Below are positions 50,496 through 62,429 of a stretch of DNA of 64,000 nt, one piece after another (the first letter of the stretch is position 1; the number at the start of each line of letters is the position of its first letter). Source of the DNA: Cyrtodaria siliqua (lineage: Eukaryota > Mollusca > Bivalvia > Adapedonta > Hiatellidae); assembly GCA_037043455.1 (NCBI GenBank), contig JAWPHD010004356.1, positions 124,001 through 188,000 on the forward strand, read 5' to 3'. Below the pieces are notes generated by a model. The model saw only the letters and a list, made by a program, of their open reading frames with translations. It was not told the origin of the DNA and did not search any database. The position numbers and the translations under genes are program-made.

Positions 50496-51975
50496 TTGTG
50501 GTGGTGTCCTCATGGGCAATATCAACAGCTGACGTAAGAACTGACCTCACGGGAATATCAACAGCCAGCGTTTAAACATCCATAGGGATATTATCTAAAT
50601 CTAGCGATAGTACTGTCCTAAGGGGCAATATCAACAGCTATCGATAACACTGTCGTAAGGGTCAATATCAACAGCTATCGATAACACTGTCCTAAGGTGC
50701 AATATCTACAGCTATCGATATCACTGTCCTACGGGGCAATATCAACAGCTATCGATAACACTGTCCTCAGGGGCAATATCAACAGCTATCGATAACACTG
50801 TCGTCAGGGTCAATATCAATAGCTATCGATAATACTGTCCTCAGGGGCCATATCAACAGCCATCGATAACACTGTCCTAAGGGGAAATATCAACAGCTAT
50901 CGATAACACTGTCCTCAGGGGCTATATCAACAGCTATCGATAACACTGTCCTAAGGGGCCATATCAACAGCTATTGATAACACTGTCCTAAGGGGCCATA
51001 TCAACAGCTAGCGATAACACTGTCCTAAGGGGCTATATCAACAGCTATCGATAACACTGTCCTCAGGGGCCATATCAACAGCTATCGATAACACTGTCCT
51101 CAGGGGCCATATCAACAGCTATCGATAACACTGTCCTCAGGGGCCATATCAACAGCTATCGATAACACTGTCCTCAGGGGCCATATCAACAGCTATCGAT
51201 AACACTGTCGTCAGGGTCAATATCAACAGCTATCGATAACACTGTCCTAAGGGGCAATATCAACAGCTATCGATATCACTGTCCTAAGGGGCAATATCAA
51301 CAGCTATCGATAACACTGTCCTCAGGGGCAATATCAACAGCTATCGATAACACTGTCCTCAGGGGCAATATCAACAGCTATCGATAACACTGTCCTAAGG
51401 GGCAATATCAACAGCCATCGATAACACTGTCCTAAGGGGCAATATCAACAGCTATCGATAACACTGTCCTAAGGGGCAATATCAACAGCTATCGATAACA
51501 CTGTCCTCAGGGGCCATATCAACAGCTATTGATAACACTGTCCTCAGGGTCAATATCAACAGCTATCGATAACACTGTCATCAGGTGCAATATCAACAGC
51601 TATCGATAACACTATCCTATGGGGCAATATCAACAGCTATCGATAACACTGTCCTCAGGGGCTATATCAACAGCTATCGATAACACTGTCCTCAGGGGCC
51701 ATATCAACAGCTATCGAGAACACTGTCCTCAGGGTCAATATCAACAGCTATCGATAACACTGTCCTCAGGGGCTATATCAACAGCTATCGATAACACTGT
51801 CCTCGGGGTCAATATCAACAGCTATCGATACCACTGTCCTCAGGGGCTATATCAACAGCTATCGATAACACTGTCCTCAGGGGCAATATCAACAGCTATC
51901 GATAACACTGTCCTCATGGGCTATATTAACAGCTATCGAAATCACTGTCCTAAGGGGCCATATCAACAGCTATGA
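50496..51975. repeat. Family B 37-bp array, homogeneous inverted block
   Basis: About 37 nearly identical units of ATCGATAACACTGTCCT followed by GGGGCAATATCAACAGCT. Almost every unit has ATCGAT. A 118-codon frame crosses the right end (51,619-51,975) because 3 x 37 bp is a whole number of codons. It is not a gene. Confidence 0.95.
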
Positions 51976-53689
51976 TTATTACTGTCCTCAAGATCAACAG
52001 CCTGCGTTAGTATGGTCCTCAGTTGCAATATCAACAGCAACCGTTAGTACTGTCCTGAAGTGCAATACCAACAACTAACGTAAGTACTGTCCTCAGTGGC
52101 AATATCAACAGTTAGCGTTAGTACTGTCCTAATGTGCATTATCAACAGCCTGCGTTAGTATGGTGCTCAGTGTCAATATCAACAGCCAGCGTTAATAATG
52201 TCCTCAGGGGCACTATCAAACGCTAGCGTTCGAACTATCCTTAGGAGCAGTGTCAACAGCTAGTCAGTAACATGCACAGGTATCAACAGCTAGCATATGT
52301 ACTGTCCATATCGAAACAAACAGCTAGTGTTTTTAACATCCACATGTGCACTATCATCAGCCTTTGTTTTAACCACCATAGAGATACTATCAACAGCCAG
52401 CGTTAGGCAACATCAATGGGTAACATTAGTACTGTCCTCACATCCAGCGTTAGTACTGCCGTCATTGGCAATATCAACAGCCAGCGTTAATACTCGCCCC
52501 AGGGGCAATATCAGTACAGTGAGCGTTAGTAGTGTCCTAAGGGGAATATAGACATCTAGCGTTAGTATCAACAGCCAGAGTAAGTACTGTCCTCATGGAC
52601 ACTATTAACAGCCAGCGTTATTAATGTCCTCAGGGGAAGTATAAACAGCCAGCGTTAGTATTGTTCTTAGGGGCAATATCAACAGCCACCGTTAGTACTG
52701 TCCTAAGGGGCAACATCAATATCCAGTGTGAGTAATGTCCACAGGGTCAAAATCAACAGCTATCGTTAGTACTGTTCTCAGGGGCAATATCAACAGCTGA
52801 CGTTAGTACTGTCCAAAGGGGCAACATCAACAGCCAGCGTTAGTACTGTCCTTAATGGGCAATATCAACAGCCAGCGTAAGTAATGTCCTCAGGGACAAT
52901 ATCAACAGCCCGCGTTAGTATTGTCCTCAGTGTCAAAATCAATAGCCAGAGTTAGTAATGTGCTCATGAGCAATATCAACAGGTAGCGTTAAGACTGTCA
53001 TAATGGGCTATATCCACAGATAGCGTTAGTACTGTCCCCAGGGTCAATATCAACAGCTAGCGTTAATTTTGTCCTCATGGAAAATATCAACAGCTAGCTT
53101 TAACACTGTCCTCATTGGCAATATCAATAGCCACTTATATTACTGCCCTAAAGGGAAATATCAACAGGTAGCGTTTATACTGTCTTCTTGGCCAATTTCA
53201 GCATATAGCGTTAGTACCGCTTTCCAGAGGCAATATCAACTGCTACCGTAAGTACCGTCCTCAGAGGCAATATCAGCAGCTAGCGTTAGTACTGTCCTCA
53301 AAGGCAATATCAACTGCCTGCGTTGGTATTGTCCTCAAGGGCAATATCAACAGCCAGCGTTTGTATTGTCCTAAGTGTAATACCAACAGTTACGGTTAGT
53401 AATGTCCTCGGGGGCGTTATCAAGAGCTAGCTGTAGAACTACAATATCAACAGCTATTGTCTTTAACATCCACATGAACAATATCAACAGCCAGCGTCTT
53501 ATAGGGATACTATCAACAGCTACAGTTAGTACCGCCCATAAGTCAATATCAACAGGTAGCGTTAGTCCTGTCCTCAGGGGCAATGTCAACAGCTAGCGTT
53601 AGTACTGTCCTCAGAGGCAATATCAACAGCTAGCGTTAGTACTGTCCTCAGGGGCAATATCGCCGGCTAGCGTTAGTGCTGTCCTAAAA
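51976..53689. repeat. Family B 37-bp array, diverged inverted block
   Basis: Reverse-complement units (GCGTTAGTACTGTCCTCAGG) with divergence like that at 21.5-23.4 kb, of which it is the inverted partner. Marker irregularities such as ACCACCATAGAGATACTATC at 52,372 mirror the left array near 22,890. Confidence 0.9.
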
Positions 53690-56460
53690 CGAATACAGTC
53701 AGTACTACTAAACTCTACGAAAATATCACCTACTGGCTTCCATGGCTTTTGTACTTTCCTCAAGGACAATTTCAAGAATTAGCGTCACTAAAGTCTTGAA
53801 GGACAAAATATATTGCTTAGGTCACTTCCTTGAAAGACCAAAGGGACAATATAGTCATATCCTTAAACGGTTTCTCACCATTGTGTATGCATACTTGTCT
53901 TTTCGTTTACCCTACCTGTTTGCAAGCAATGTTTTTTCCCCAAGTGAGTTCGTTTCCGAGGAAGGCTTTGCTGGCATGTTGTCACTGATTAACACAGAAA
54001 ATTACATCAAAATGTGTAAGGAGCATACTTATATAGGGTGTGGCCCTTCCTGTACATAGGCCTGGTCAGCGGCTTAACATCCCCTTCGAAGGATGGCAGT
54101 TTCACAGTACATGTACCTTGCCCGAATAGTGAACGGTCATTCATCAAAAGCGGCTGTCATGATAATCAGAAATGAATGTGTGTAGTTTAAAAAAAGAACA
54201 GTGGCTAGCACCTCTCCCCATAACCTGAGACGGGTTGACAGAGTATATTCCCCGCACCTCGTCTTGTTTCGTACTTGGAAACTCAACCTACTCACATACC
54301 TGACGTTTGCCTGTTAATGTTGTCGATTTGTGTTAGCTGTGTTCGGGTTTAAGTTTCAAAACACAGAATACGTGTCAGCGCGAGATATGTCGAAATGTAA
54401 AAATTCCAGAGATATTCACCTGAAAAACATTAACTAGTCGTACGAAAATGTCTAGATCGAGGAGGTATTCTTCTCGTTGGTGAGTTTTATGCATGCACGC
54501 TTGGTTGTTAACGTTTAATCTATTGCTGTATGGCGGCTGTTTATGCATGCATTGCTTGATCTCTTCATGAACCTGTCTTGATATGGTCGACCCTGATACC
54601 TACTTATTCTAAAAGGGCATCACAGTAACTCTGTTGTACGTATGCACCATAAGAGCTACTATTCTCGCTGCTAGAATATACCAAAAGTATTAATCATGTC
54701 ACATTGTACTAAGACATCATGTTCTTGCATATAAAGCTACTGGTACTTTATAATGACAGAAAAAATGTGTGGTATTTAAACTAAAGGATGTTTTTATTTT
54801 TAGAAATGGTCTGCTTCAATGTAATAAGGCTCTTTTAAATCGTGTGTCAGTACAGTCCTCAGCGAAACAATAAACGTATACAGTCAATACTAATCTTTGT
54901 GAAAATATCACCTGCCAGCTTCTCTGGGTTCAGTACTGTCCTCAAGGACAATATCAATACAGATAGCGCCAGTACAGTTCTGAGGGACATAATAAACTGA
55001 TTAGGTGAATTGATTGATACGCGAAAGGGACGATATATTCATAAACTCTGATATGGTACCTTAAACGGTTTCTCACCAGTGAGTACGCACACTTGTCATT
55101 TCGCTTACTCTAACAATTGCAAGCAATGTTTTTTTCCGAGTGAGGGTTTTGGGCAAATGACCTTCCATTATTCGGGCAAGGTACTGTGAATCTTATGCCA
55201 TCCTTCTAAGGAAATGTTAAGACGTAGACCAGTCCCATGTAGGAAGAGTCATGCCTTATATATGCTCATGACATATCTCTTTGAATTTCTGTGTTAATGA
55301 GGCAAAATGCCGTGGAGCTTTCCTCGGAAACGATGCTGCCATGATAATTAGACTAGACCGTGTGTAGTATCTATAATTAGGAACAGCGGGGACAGCACCT
55401 CTCCCCTAATCTGAAAGGGGTGGGTAGAGTATGTCCCTCCCCGCAACCCCCACAACACACACCCCACACGAACATTGTTCTTATATAATATGCAGATTCC
55501 CTATGCATTTGTATATGGTTTGATAAGGTAACAAATAATATACCAAAAGTATTCATCAATTCACATGTAATTAATAAATCGTGTTCTTGCAAATAAACCG
55601 ACTGGTACATTATAGAAGGAAGAGGTGATAATTAAGCTAAAAGACAGTTTTGTTTTTTTAAAAATAGTAAGTGGTAATGTCTAGGCGATGTGAGAGATGT
55701 CTCTAACACCCTTTAAGTGTAATTATTTTAAACAGTAGGCGAATGTGTGTATTCATGCAGGATAAAATCCAAACAAGTCACATATATTAAGTTTTTATTT
55801 CGTTAAATGGTATAATATGGTATAATTTCTCCTGTATACTCAATGTATCGGCTAATAGTTCAGTTAATTCCTAGGCACTAGTAACTTCTACTTCTAATTA
55901 GAAAGTAGTAACTGCTTAGGAAATTTGAATTAAAAAAGAGCATACACATTCATATCCACGATTAATGCATAATTGCGGCTGGTATAGCAGTTAATTAGCA
56001 CTAGTAACTTCTACTTTGCTAAAATGAGTAACTAGGCATATTCGGAAAATTAAAGGACAATAGAAACATCTCTCACATCGCCTAATATCTTAATGTATGT
56101 AGCTTATATGGCTTCTCTCCTGTATGCATACTCACATTCGACTACTGTTTAAAAAAGTTAATTGAATTGATTTGTGTTTTAAGGAGCAACAACACATGAA
56201 CGTTTATATGATGCCTAACAGGAACGAACGCGCCAGGCTCATCCTCCATTTACATGAAGATAAAATATGAAGACTGGGCCTAGAACCTTCTTACCTGCAA
56301 AACTGCAGAATTGCTGCAAATTCTATAATAGACACTCCATTTACGATGGAGCCACGTTTCCACGTTTGCATACGCGGTGTCATGATGGGCATGATAAAAA
56401 ATGACAAAATGAATATGAATGTGTGTGTGTGGGGGTGGGGGTGGGGGTCTACCCCGCAAC

Positions 56461-56921
56461 CTCACGGGGAACAAAAATGAAAGTTAACAGATGACAGAGA
56501 CATCGCATTTTTCTTATCAGGATATCTCTCACATCACCTAGACATTATCACTTGCTATCATTTAACGAAATATAACAGAATGGCTTAATATATTTGATTT
56601 ATATGGCTTCTCCCCTGTATGTATTCTCACATTCGCCTACTGTTTATTTCCTAAGCCGTTACTACTTCCTAATTATTTTATAAATAGGAACCTCACGGGG
56701 AACAAAATGAAAGTTAACAGATGACAGAGACATCGCATTTTTCTTATCAGGATATCTCTCACATCACCTAGACATTATCACTTGCTATCATTTAACGAAA
56801 TATAACAGAATGGCTTAATATATTTGATTTATATGGCTTCTCCCCTGTATGTATTCTCACATTCGCCTACTGTTTATTTCCTAAGCCGTTACTACTTCCT
56901 AATTATTTTATAAATAGGAGG
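56461..56921. repeat. 231-bp recent tandem duplication in right arm
   Basis: Copies at 56,461-56,691 and 56,692-56,921 differ essentially by one base (AAAAATG versus AAAATG). Each contains a minus-strand HTGEKPY-type linker remnant. The left arm has a single copy. Confidence 0.9.
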
Positions 56922-57179
56922 CGAATGTGATTATTCATATAATGCGTCAAAACTTAATATGCAATATGTGACTTGTACCCATTATGTGACAAAAATAGTT
57001 GTTGTTTTGTGCTTTGTGCTTTTTGTTGTTGTTGCTGTTGAGTGTTGTTTGTGTTTTTTTGGGGGGAGGGGGCAGTGGTTGTGGGTTGGCTGTAAATAGT
57101 GTTTTTTAAAGTTGCGCATCACCCCTTAACTTGAGTGCGTGCGTGAGTGCGTGTGTTTTGGTTATAACTTTTTTTTTTT

Positions 57180-57610
57180 AACTTGCGCTCCACCCCCAAT
57201 GTCAAATCCTTTATCCGCCCCTGAGGAGGGTGCATGCTCCCCAGATGTTTTCTAAAGTAAGAAGACTTTATTGTATGGATTTATGCAAACTGGATCCGCC
57301 CATGACCCCACCCCACTGCCTAACTAACAACCAAAGAACAATCAAAGTACATACGTTTCAGATTTTAGGTAGGGGTGCTCCCGGTGCCCGCACTGGACCC
57401 GCCCCTAGACCCATCCCACTACCACCTGTACACCCCAACCAACAAAAGCTTACTATATGCATATAATTATTACTTTTCAGATTTTAGCCTGGTGCACCCA
57501 TACCCCCCGGATCCGCCCTTGCCCTCCCCGACCCACGACCCACTTCTCACCCAATATATTTATTTGCCTCGGTGTCAGTTTATGTCTGGTTACGGCACTG
57601 TGCGTGAAAG
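57180..57610. repeat. GGCGGATCC-type dispersed repeat, right arm
   Basis: Inverted partner of 17,690-18,070, running from GTCAAATCCTTTATCCGCCC to TTTATGTCTGGTTACGGCAC. Class not identified. Confidence 0.6.
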
Positions 57611-57944
57611 TTAGTGCGTGAACGTTATGCATAGCATCATGACAGATGTATACTCCGCTTTTTGTGAATTAGAGAATGTGTGCTAGGAATCGAAGACATT
57701 CCATGCCGATATATTATATCCACCTTAGAACACGACATCCCAGACCATATCAGGACCCGCTTTGCAATCAATTGTAACTAGAAGAACGGTATTGAAACAA
57801 AGGTTGAAGGAACGCGTTTGGACCTAAAAAAATCTTTAAAAACAAAAAGATCTTAAAAAAATCAAAAAATCTGATTGTTTGTTTTTGTCTAGACTTGTAT
57901 ACAAATATCAAAACATATCAAATAATTGCAAAACTGTACACCAA

Positions 57945-58200
57945 AATTCCTACCCCATGTAAGAGACTGTAGTAGACATGTACAACAGCAGAGCACAACA
58001 TCAGAGCATATCAATAAATGAAAAACTGTACACCAGAAACAATCCTACCCCATGTAAGAGAGCATAGTGAAAAACAATTCGACGCCGTGTAAGAGACCAT
58101 AGTCAAAAACAAGCATACACCATGTAAGAGACCATAGTCAAAAGCAATCATACCCCATGTAAGAGACCACTATGGGGTAGGAATTTTGGGTAGGATTGTT
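57945..58200. repeat. Short tandem repeat of about 33-35 bp, right arm
   Basis: Inverted copy of the left-arm repeat, with the unit CCATGTAAGAGACCATAGTC followed by AAAA. Unit number differs slightly between the arms. Confidence 0.7.
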
Positions 58201-58382
58201 TTTGGTGTACGGTTTTTATTTTTTTTTAAATATGTTTTGATGTGTGTATACATGTCTATTCTATACAGAAATATAATATAATAAAAAAGTTTTTTTTCTG
58301 ATTTGTTTTTCTTTTTTTGTTGTCTTCTATATGTTTATTTCCTTCAACCTGTCTATTGAAAATAACAATTTCTTCCAGTCAT

Positions 58383-58560
58383 ATTGTTGTGGTGGATGAG
58401 TGGTTAGCATACTTGGTCATACTTGCCTCTCGTCCCAGACGTCACAGGTTCGATTTCCTCTGGTAAGCATACTATGAAAGTATGCCATCCTCAGAAGGAG
58501 GTGTGTGTAAAGTCATAGGTCCGTGTGTAGGGAGAGCTATACACGTGATAATCGGTTATT
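58383..58560 (+). mobile_element. tRNA-derived SINE, right-arm copy
   Basis: GATGAGTGGTTAGCATACTT (A box) and GGTTCGATTTC (B box, 58,447-58,457) lie about 45 bp apart, followed by a conserved body shared with the left arm. It was probably present before the arms were duplicated, since it sits at the same place in both. Confidence 0.6.
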
Positions 58561-58888
58561 CGTCAACAGAATTGCACATAATAAATGAAATTGCGTGTAG
58601 ATAGTGGCAAAATATAAGAAACATATACATCTAATCTATTTTATAACTCTAACACAATAGCATGTGTTTTTTCAATATCGACGTGTGCTTCAACTAAACG
58701 ATTACAATACAAAACTTCCTCCCCTTAATCTGTTATAAATGGCGTTTTCACAATAGAAACGCAGTATATACGTGTTGCGTCCCTTTTGTTGTGAAACGCC
58801 ATTTAGGGGCATAATTGACAGCTGGAGCTTCGTCGGGACAATATTGACAGGAGGGGCTTCAACAACAGCGAATGATTTGAACCCCTCT

Positions 58889-58897
58889 CCATTATTT
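58889..58897. repeat. Right target-site duplication CCATTATTT
   Basis: This 9-bp sequence abuts the right end of the inverted-repeat unit and is identical to 16,418-16,426. Confidence 0.7.
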
Positions 58898-58990
58898 GCT
58901 CGTCAGGCAAGGGTTCCATTTTTAAAGTATCTGGAGACTCGAACCCACGACCTCCCGAATGCAAGGCAGACGCTCTAACCTACTAGTACA
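58889..58990 (-). mobile_element. SINE tRNA-like head, right half of a split SINE
   Basis: On the minus strand this begins near GCATTGTGGTGTACTAGTAG, includes GGTTAGAGCGTCTGCC (A-box region) and GTGGGTTCGAGTCTC (B box), and runs toward CCTGACGAGCAAATAATGG. It stops at the 9-bp duplication. Removing 16,427-58,888 and one duplicate rejoins the head to the body at 16,270-16,426 in the correct order and orientation. Confidence 0.7.
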
Positions 58991-60028
58991 CCACAATGCT
59001 TCGGTCAAATTTCAATTCGATCCCAGACAGGACATATATGGCATGAAACGAACTTCGAACGGCTATCTAGTCATGATCCAGTCTGGATCGACATGGGCTG
59101 AATCACCAACCGTCATAAAAGCTGCTACTACATCAGTGTATGTAAGCTATATATACATAAACCGTGATTCACGCGTATACTTTTTTTGCCGAACAACATG
59201 TAATTACGGTTTCAACGTTATGTCATTACGAAAAATGTATATATATGATTTAAGCTTTTTTTATTTGAATATTGTCTAATCATTATGATGATGTTTGTTT
59301 GAGAAAAGTACAATGATTTTAAAACATAGGAATTTGTTGTTTCCTACTTGACATTTAATAAATGGTGGTCCATTTTCCGAATATTAGTTCAATATTTAGT
59401 TGAGTATGTCTGGGAGTGGAGGACACCGGGTCCGACGTTTTTCATCAATATATTCTGAAAATGCACCAAATTCATCAAATGCTATGTAGAAAAGACGTTG
59501 GTTTGTTTCACTGTTCTTGACGTTTAGCACTAGCAGTGCTCAAGATACTTATTAGTTTCTACATCTACATTTTAAGAAACTTAGTGTCATATTTGACCCT
59601 AATGTTTCTGTCGGTGGTAGAAAAACAAAAATAGTGAATTGATAGGACAGAGAAAAGCATAGATCGATTGAAGCAGAAGACAGGTAAAGTTTCCAAACGG
59701 TGTTTTCATCACCTTCAAATTTGAACTACTTCGTAGCATCAGACCAAACCGGATGACCGGTTACAGGTACACTGGCATAGGAACGTTTCATTTATATGGG
59801 GGTCCAGTGGAAACCTCAAACTTTGTTAAAAGTAACAACTAAAAAAAGGGGATGAAGCACCAATAGTGGCACGAAAACCGTTGGTCTCCTGTGCAGGGAG
59901 AGACATACCCTATTCAGGTTAAAATCTCGCTGAACTTCTGTGAATATCATAAAAAAGCCTGCATGTAAACTCATCCACAGAAACGAAACTGTGATAATCT
60001 GAGTATGTGTATAATACGTCAATAGTAT
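58991..60028. other. Intron sequence right of the split SINE
   Basis: No recognised gene. A 106-codon open frame at 58,959-59,279 overlaps the SINE head and shows no domain. Confidence 0.4.
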
Positions 60029-60071
60029 TGGAAGAAAGAAAGAAAGAAAGAAAAAGAAAGAAAGAAAGAAA
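60029..60071. repeat. GAAA microsatellite
   Basis: GAAA units. The minus-strand Phe/Ser-rich frame over it is an artefact. Confidence 0.95.
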
Positions 60072-60785
60072 GATGGATCGGTAATAAGCACATTAATTGC
60101 TCACTAATTGTACTAACAGACCATACGTCATAATGTGACGACATACGATGATGACGTAAATCAATGACGTCTTGTCATTGTATTATAATTTCCGTAACAT
60201 TTCCGGAAATTGCCAGATTGTTCGTGTTTGACACGAATGAACACGGAATAACCTCGTCGATTTCCGTCAATGGCTTACAATAGTAAACGAACGAATACGG
60301 AAATCTGCGAAGAATTCCGATTGCGTTTATGGTTTTACGGGAAAATAAACAAATGAAAGATAGTTTTTAACCAAATCATTTGCTTATCCTAATCGGTTAG
60401 CAAGACATATACATTTCTGCGACACGAAATCTACTTTTATTAAATTGTGAAACGTGTTGACGAATTTTCGCCAATGAACAACGCGCAAGGTAACACTTTG
60501 GGCAATGCTTCCGGTTAATGGCCGTTTTGGCGACATAGGTAAAAATGCAATTTCATTGTGATTTTTGGATGGGTTCGAGAAAGGTTTTTAATGTTTTTTC
60601 AACTCATTCTGCTTGGAAACCACCATTCTTAATGATTTCTACGAATGCTTATCTTGTTAATTTCGTAACGAAATATGCTACTTTACGGTTGAAGTCGCCC
60701 ATAAACTGCCGTAAATGACCCAAGACTTTTCAAAAGGATGGATGGTATGTTTACTTTTCGCCTGCATGATACCATAGGAGCTCGC
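60072..60785. other. Intron sequence, no gene seen
   Basis: Contains several GACGT motifs at 60,120-60,170 and is otherwise unremarkable. Confidence 0.4.
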
Positions 60786-60789
60786 TTGC

Positions 60790-60814
60790 GCTCGCGTCGC
60801 TTCGCGACGCGAGC
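60790..60814. repeat. Perfect GC-rich hairpin
   Basis: GCTCGCGTCGC, loop TTC, then GCGACGCGAGC: an 11-bp perfect stem in an AT-rich setting. It is flanked by further GCTCGC motifs, probably part of a small palindromic repeat. Confidence 0.85.
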
Positions 60815-61167
60815 TGTGCTCGCTATTAGTTTGTCTTCAATCTTGCCTTGATGTGCCCGTAATGGTTTATTTTCTAGTTACTCTGGTTTCTCACAAGGTA
60901 TTGAGTACTGGCTTTATGGCTTTCTGTGTGTTTGGTTTTACATATTCATTTATCACATAACTTACGGTGTGGAAGTGGAATAGCACCATTTTTATATTTT
61001 CGAAATACCACTAGTTATATAAGTATGCAAATGAGCCTAGTACGCTCTGTCAAAACAAAATGATACAATTCCCACGATTTATGTCGGTTTCGCGTGTTAA
61101 AGCGACAGGCAAAATGCAATAAAAGTCGATATGTGAGTTATGTGATAAATAGAATCTAACATTCGTT

Positions 61168-61276
61168 CTCATTCATGATTGAATGTATTAAACTCGTTAA
61201 CAAAAATGATATTATATCACATTATATCGCATTATATCATTTTGCCAACTCTTTAATACATTCAATAATGAATGAG
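61168..61276. repeat. 109-bp long hairpin (MITE-like)
   Basis: CTCATTCATGATTGAATGTA at the left pairs with TACATTCAATAATGAATGAG at the right with one mismatch. Pairing continues inward through ATTAAA and AAAATGATAT, around a loop of repeated TTATATC motifs. Confidence 0.8.
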
Positions 61277-62429
61277 TACTGATGTAAGATCCTCTGTATA
61301 TACATGATCATCGTTGTGTATATTGCCTATTCATGCTGCCTAGTGTGTAAGAGATTATAGCATGGAGGCCATTTCCTTATTTAAACGGGGGTTTCTACTT
61401 GTCAAGTGAGAAAATGTCGATTCTTAAGGATCGCAGGAGGTAAACAGTACTGGTTCTGCCCAGAGATATGGTGGTCCGCCTCTATCACAAAATATTTGAC
61501 CTTCATATATGGCCTAATATGTCCTAAGAATGTCACAAAACACCATTCAAACAAACAAGATTATTTACACTGTTTCGTAAAATTGGAATGGCGGTAGGGT
61601 AATAGTGAAGGTTTGTTCAATCATTAATATTAATTATTAGAATAGTTCAAAGAGAATTATTTTTACATATTAATAACTATATATAAAATTGCACAAATAA
61701 TATATTTAAACACTTGGTAGAATAACGAATATTTAATTATATGCAAGCCGTTTTAAAGTCAAAATGATACAGGATAAATAAATTGCAACTTAAGATTGCC
61801 ATGTGTCCCTTTAAACTACAAGTGGCCTTTTTACCACTGACCGTTCCAAGGTGATATGCGTATTGCCAGCCTTTTAACTTGTGTTGCACATATATTCTTT
61901 TCATTACCTTGTTATTGTTGTATGCGTATGTATGTGCGGTTTTGGTGACTGTGTTATGTGAATGCTACGTCTCCGTTCGACTTTTAAACATGTACTACTC
62001 TGCATATAGTACTATATAATACTATAACATGTCTTTTGATTTTTGAATAGCGTTATCTTTCCTTTTATGACATTAAGGACATCAATAGCGAAATCAAATT
62101 ATTACAGGCAAGCTTGTTCAGCAACACGTTCGTTACCACAAACGCAGTAGATCTTTCTGAACATGCTATCACTGCAACTAAACATGACATCAACCTAAAA
62201 ATAGTTCTACGACTAGGAATACCACAGTTTTTAGTTTGTGGAGATGTTATGTATAGTGATTAACCCCTCTAGTCAGCCACTACGCTTCACCTTTTCTGTT
62301 TTGCCTAAAACCGTCATATCTTCACAACTGTTTTCATTGGTTGTATAATTTGCTCACTGGGTTTATTAATTAGTGCATGGTACAGACGGACCTACTGTGT
62401 CATTTCATGTGCGTGCTGTGGTTTCTATA

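Larger units (their letters stand above)
16427..58888. mobile_element. 42.46-kb foldback-like element with long inverted arms
   Basis: The ends are inverted copies: GGGTTCAAATCACTCGCTG from 16,432 against GGGTTCAAATCATTCGCTG read back from 58,884, continuing through GTCCCGACGAAGCTCCAGCT on both sides at an estimated 90% or more. A 9-bp direct duplication borders it and it interrupts a SINE. Inside are long inverted arrays of 37-bp repeats. No transposase frame was recognised. Known foldback elements (Drosophila FB, and Mutator-like elements with long terminal repeats) share long, internally repetitive termini and 9-bp duplications, but I cannot assign a superfamily. The alternative is a smaller insertion that later grew by internal duplication. 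Confidence 0.65.
53690..58888. repeat. Right outer inverted arm (5.2 kb)
   Basis: Reverse complement of the left outer arm. It differs by a private 231-bp tandem duplication at 56,461-56,921 and a much shorter CACG tract near 57,140. Differences are scattered, so the arms have diverged since they formed. Confidence 0.8.

Noticed and set aside
51619..51975. 118-codon frame with repeated SITLSSGAISTAIDNTV
   Set aside because: Lies wholly in the homogeneous family B block; 111 bp per 37 codons keeps it open by chance.
21471..53689. CRISPR-like array of 37-bp repeats
   Set aside because: Repeats are directly adjacent with no unique spacers, and the setting is a eukaryotic intron.
58918..58988. 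Functional tRNA gene (TGC anticodon-like)
   Set aside because: A and B boxes are present but the anticodon stem does not pair properly and the sequence runs into a SINE body. Called a SINE head instead.
59816..60091. Phe/Ser-rich minus-strand frame resembling a membrane protein
   Set aside because: Its hydrophobic start is the GAAA microsatellite read on the minus strand.
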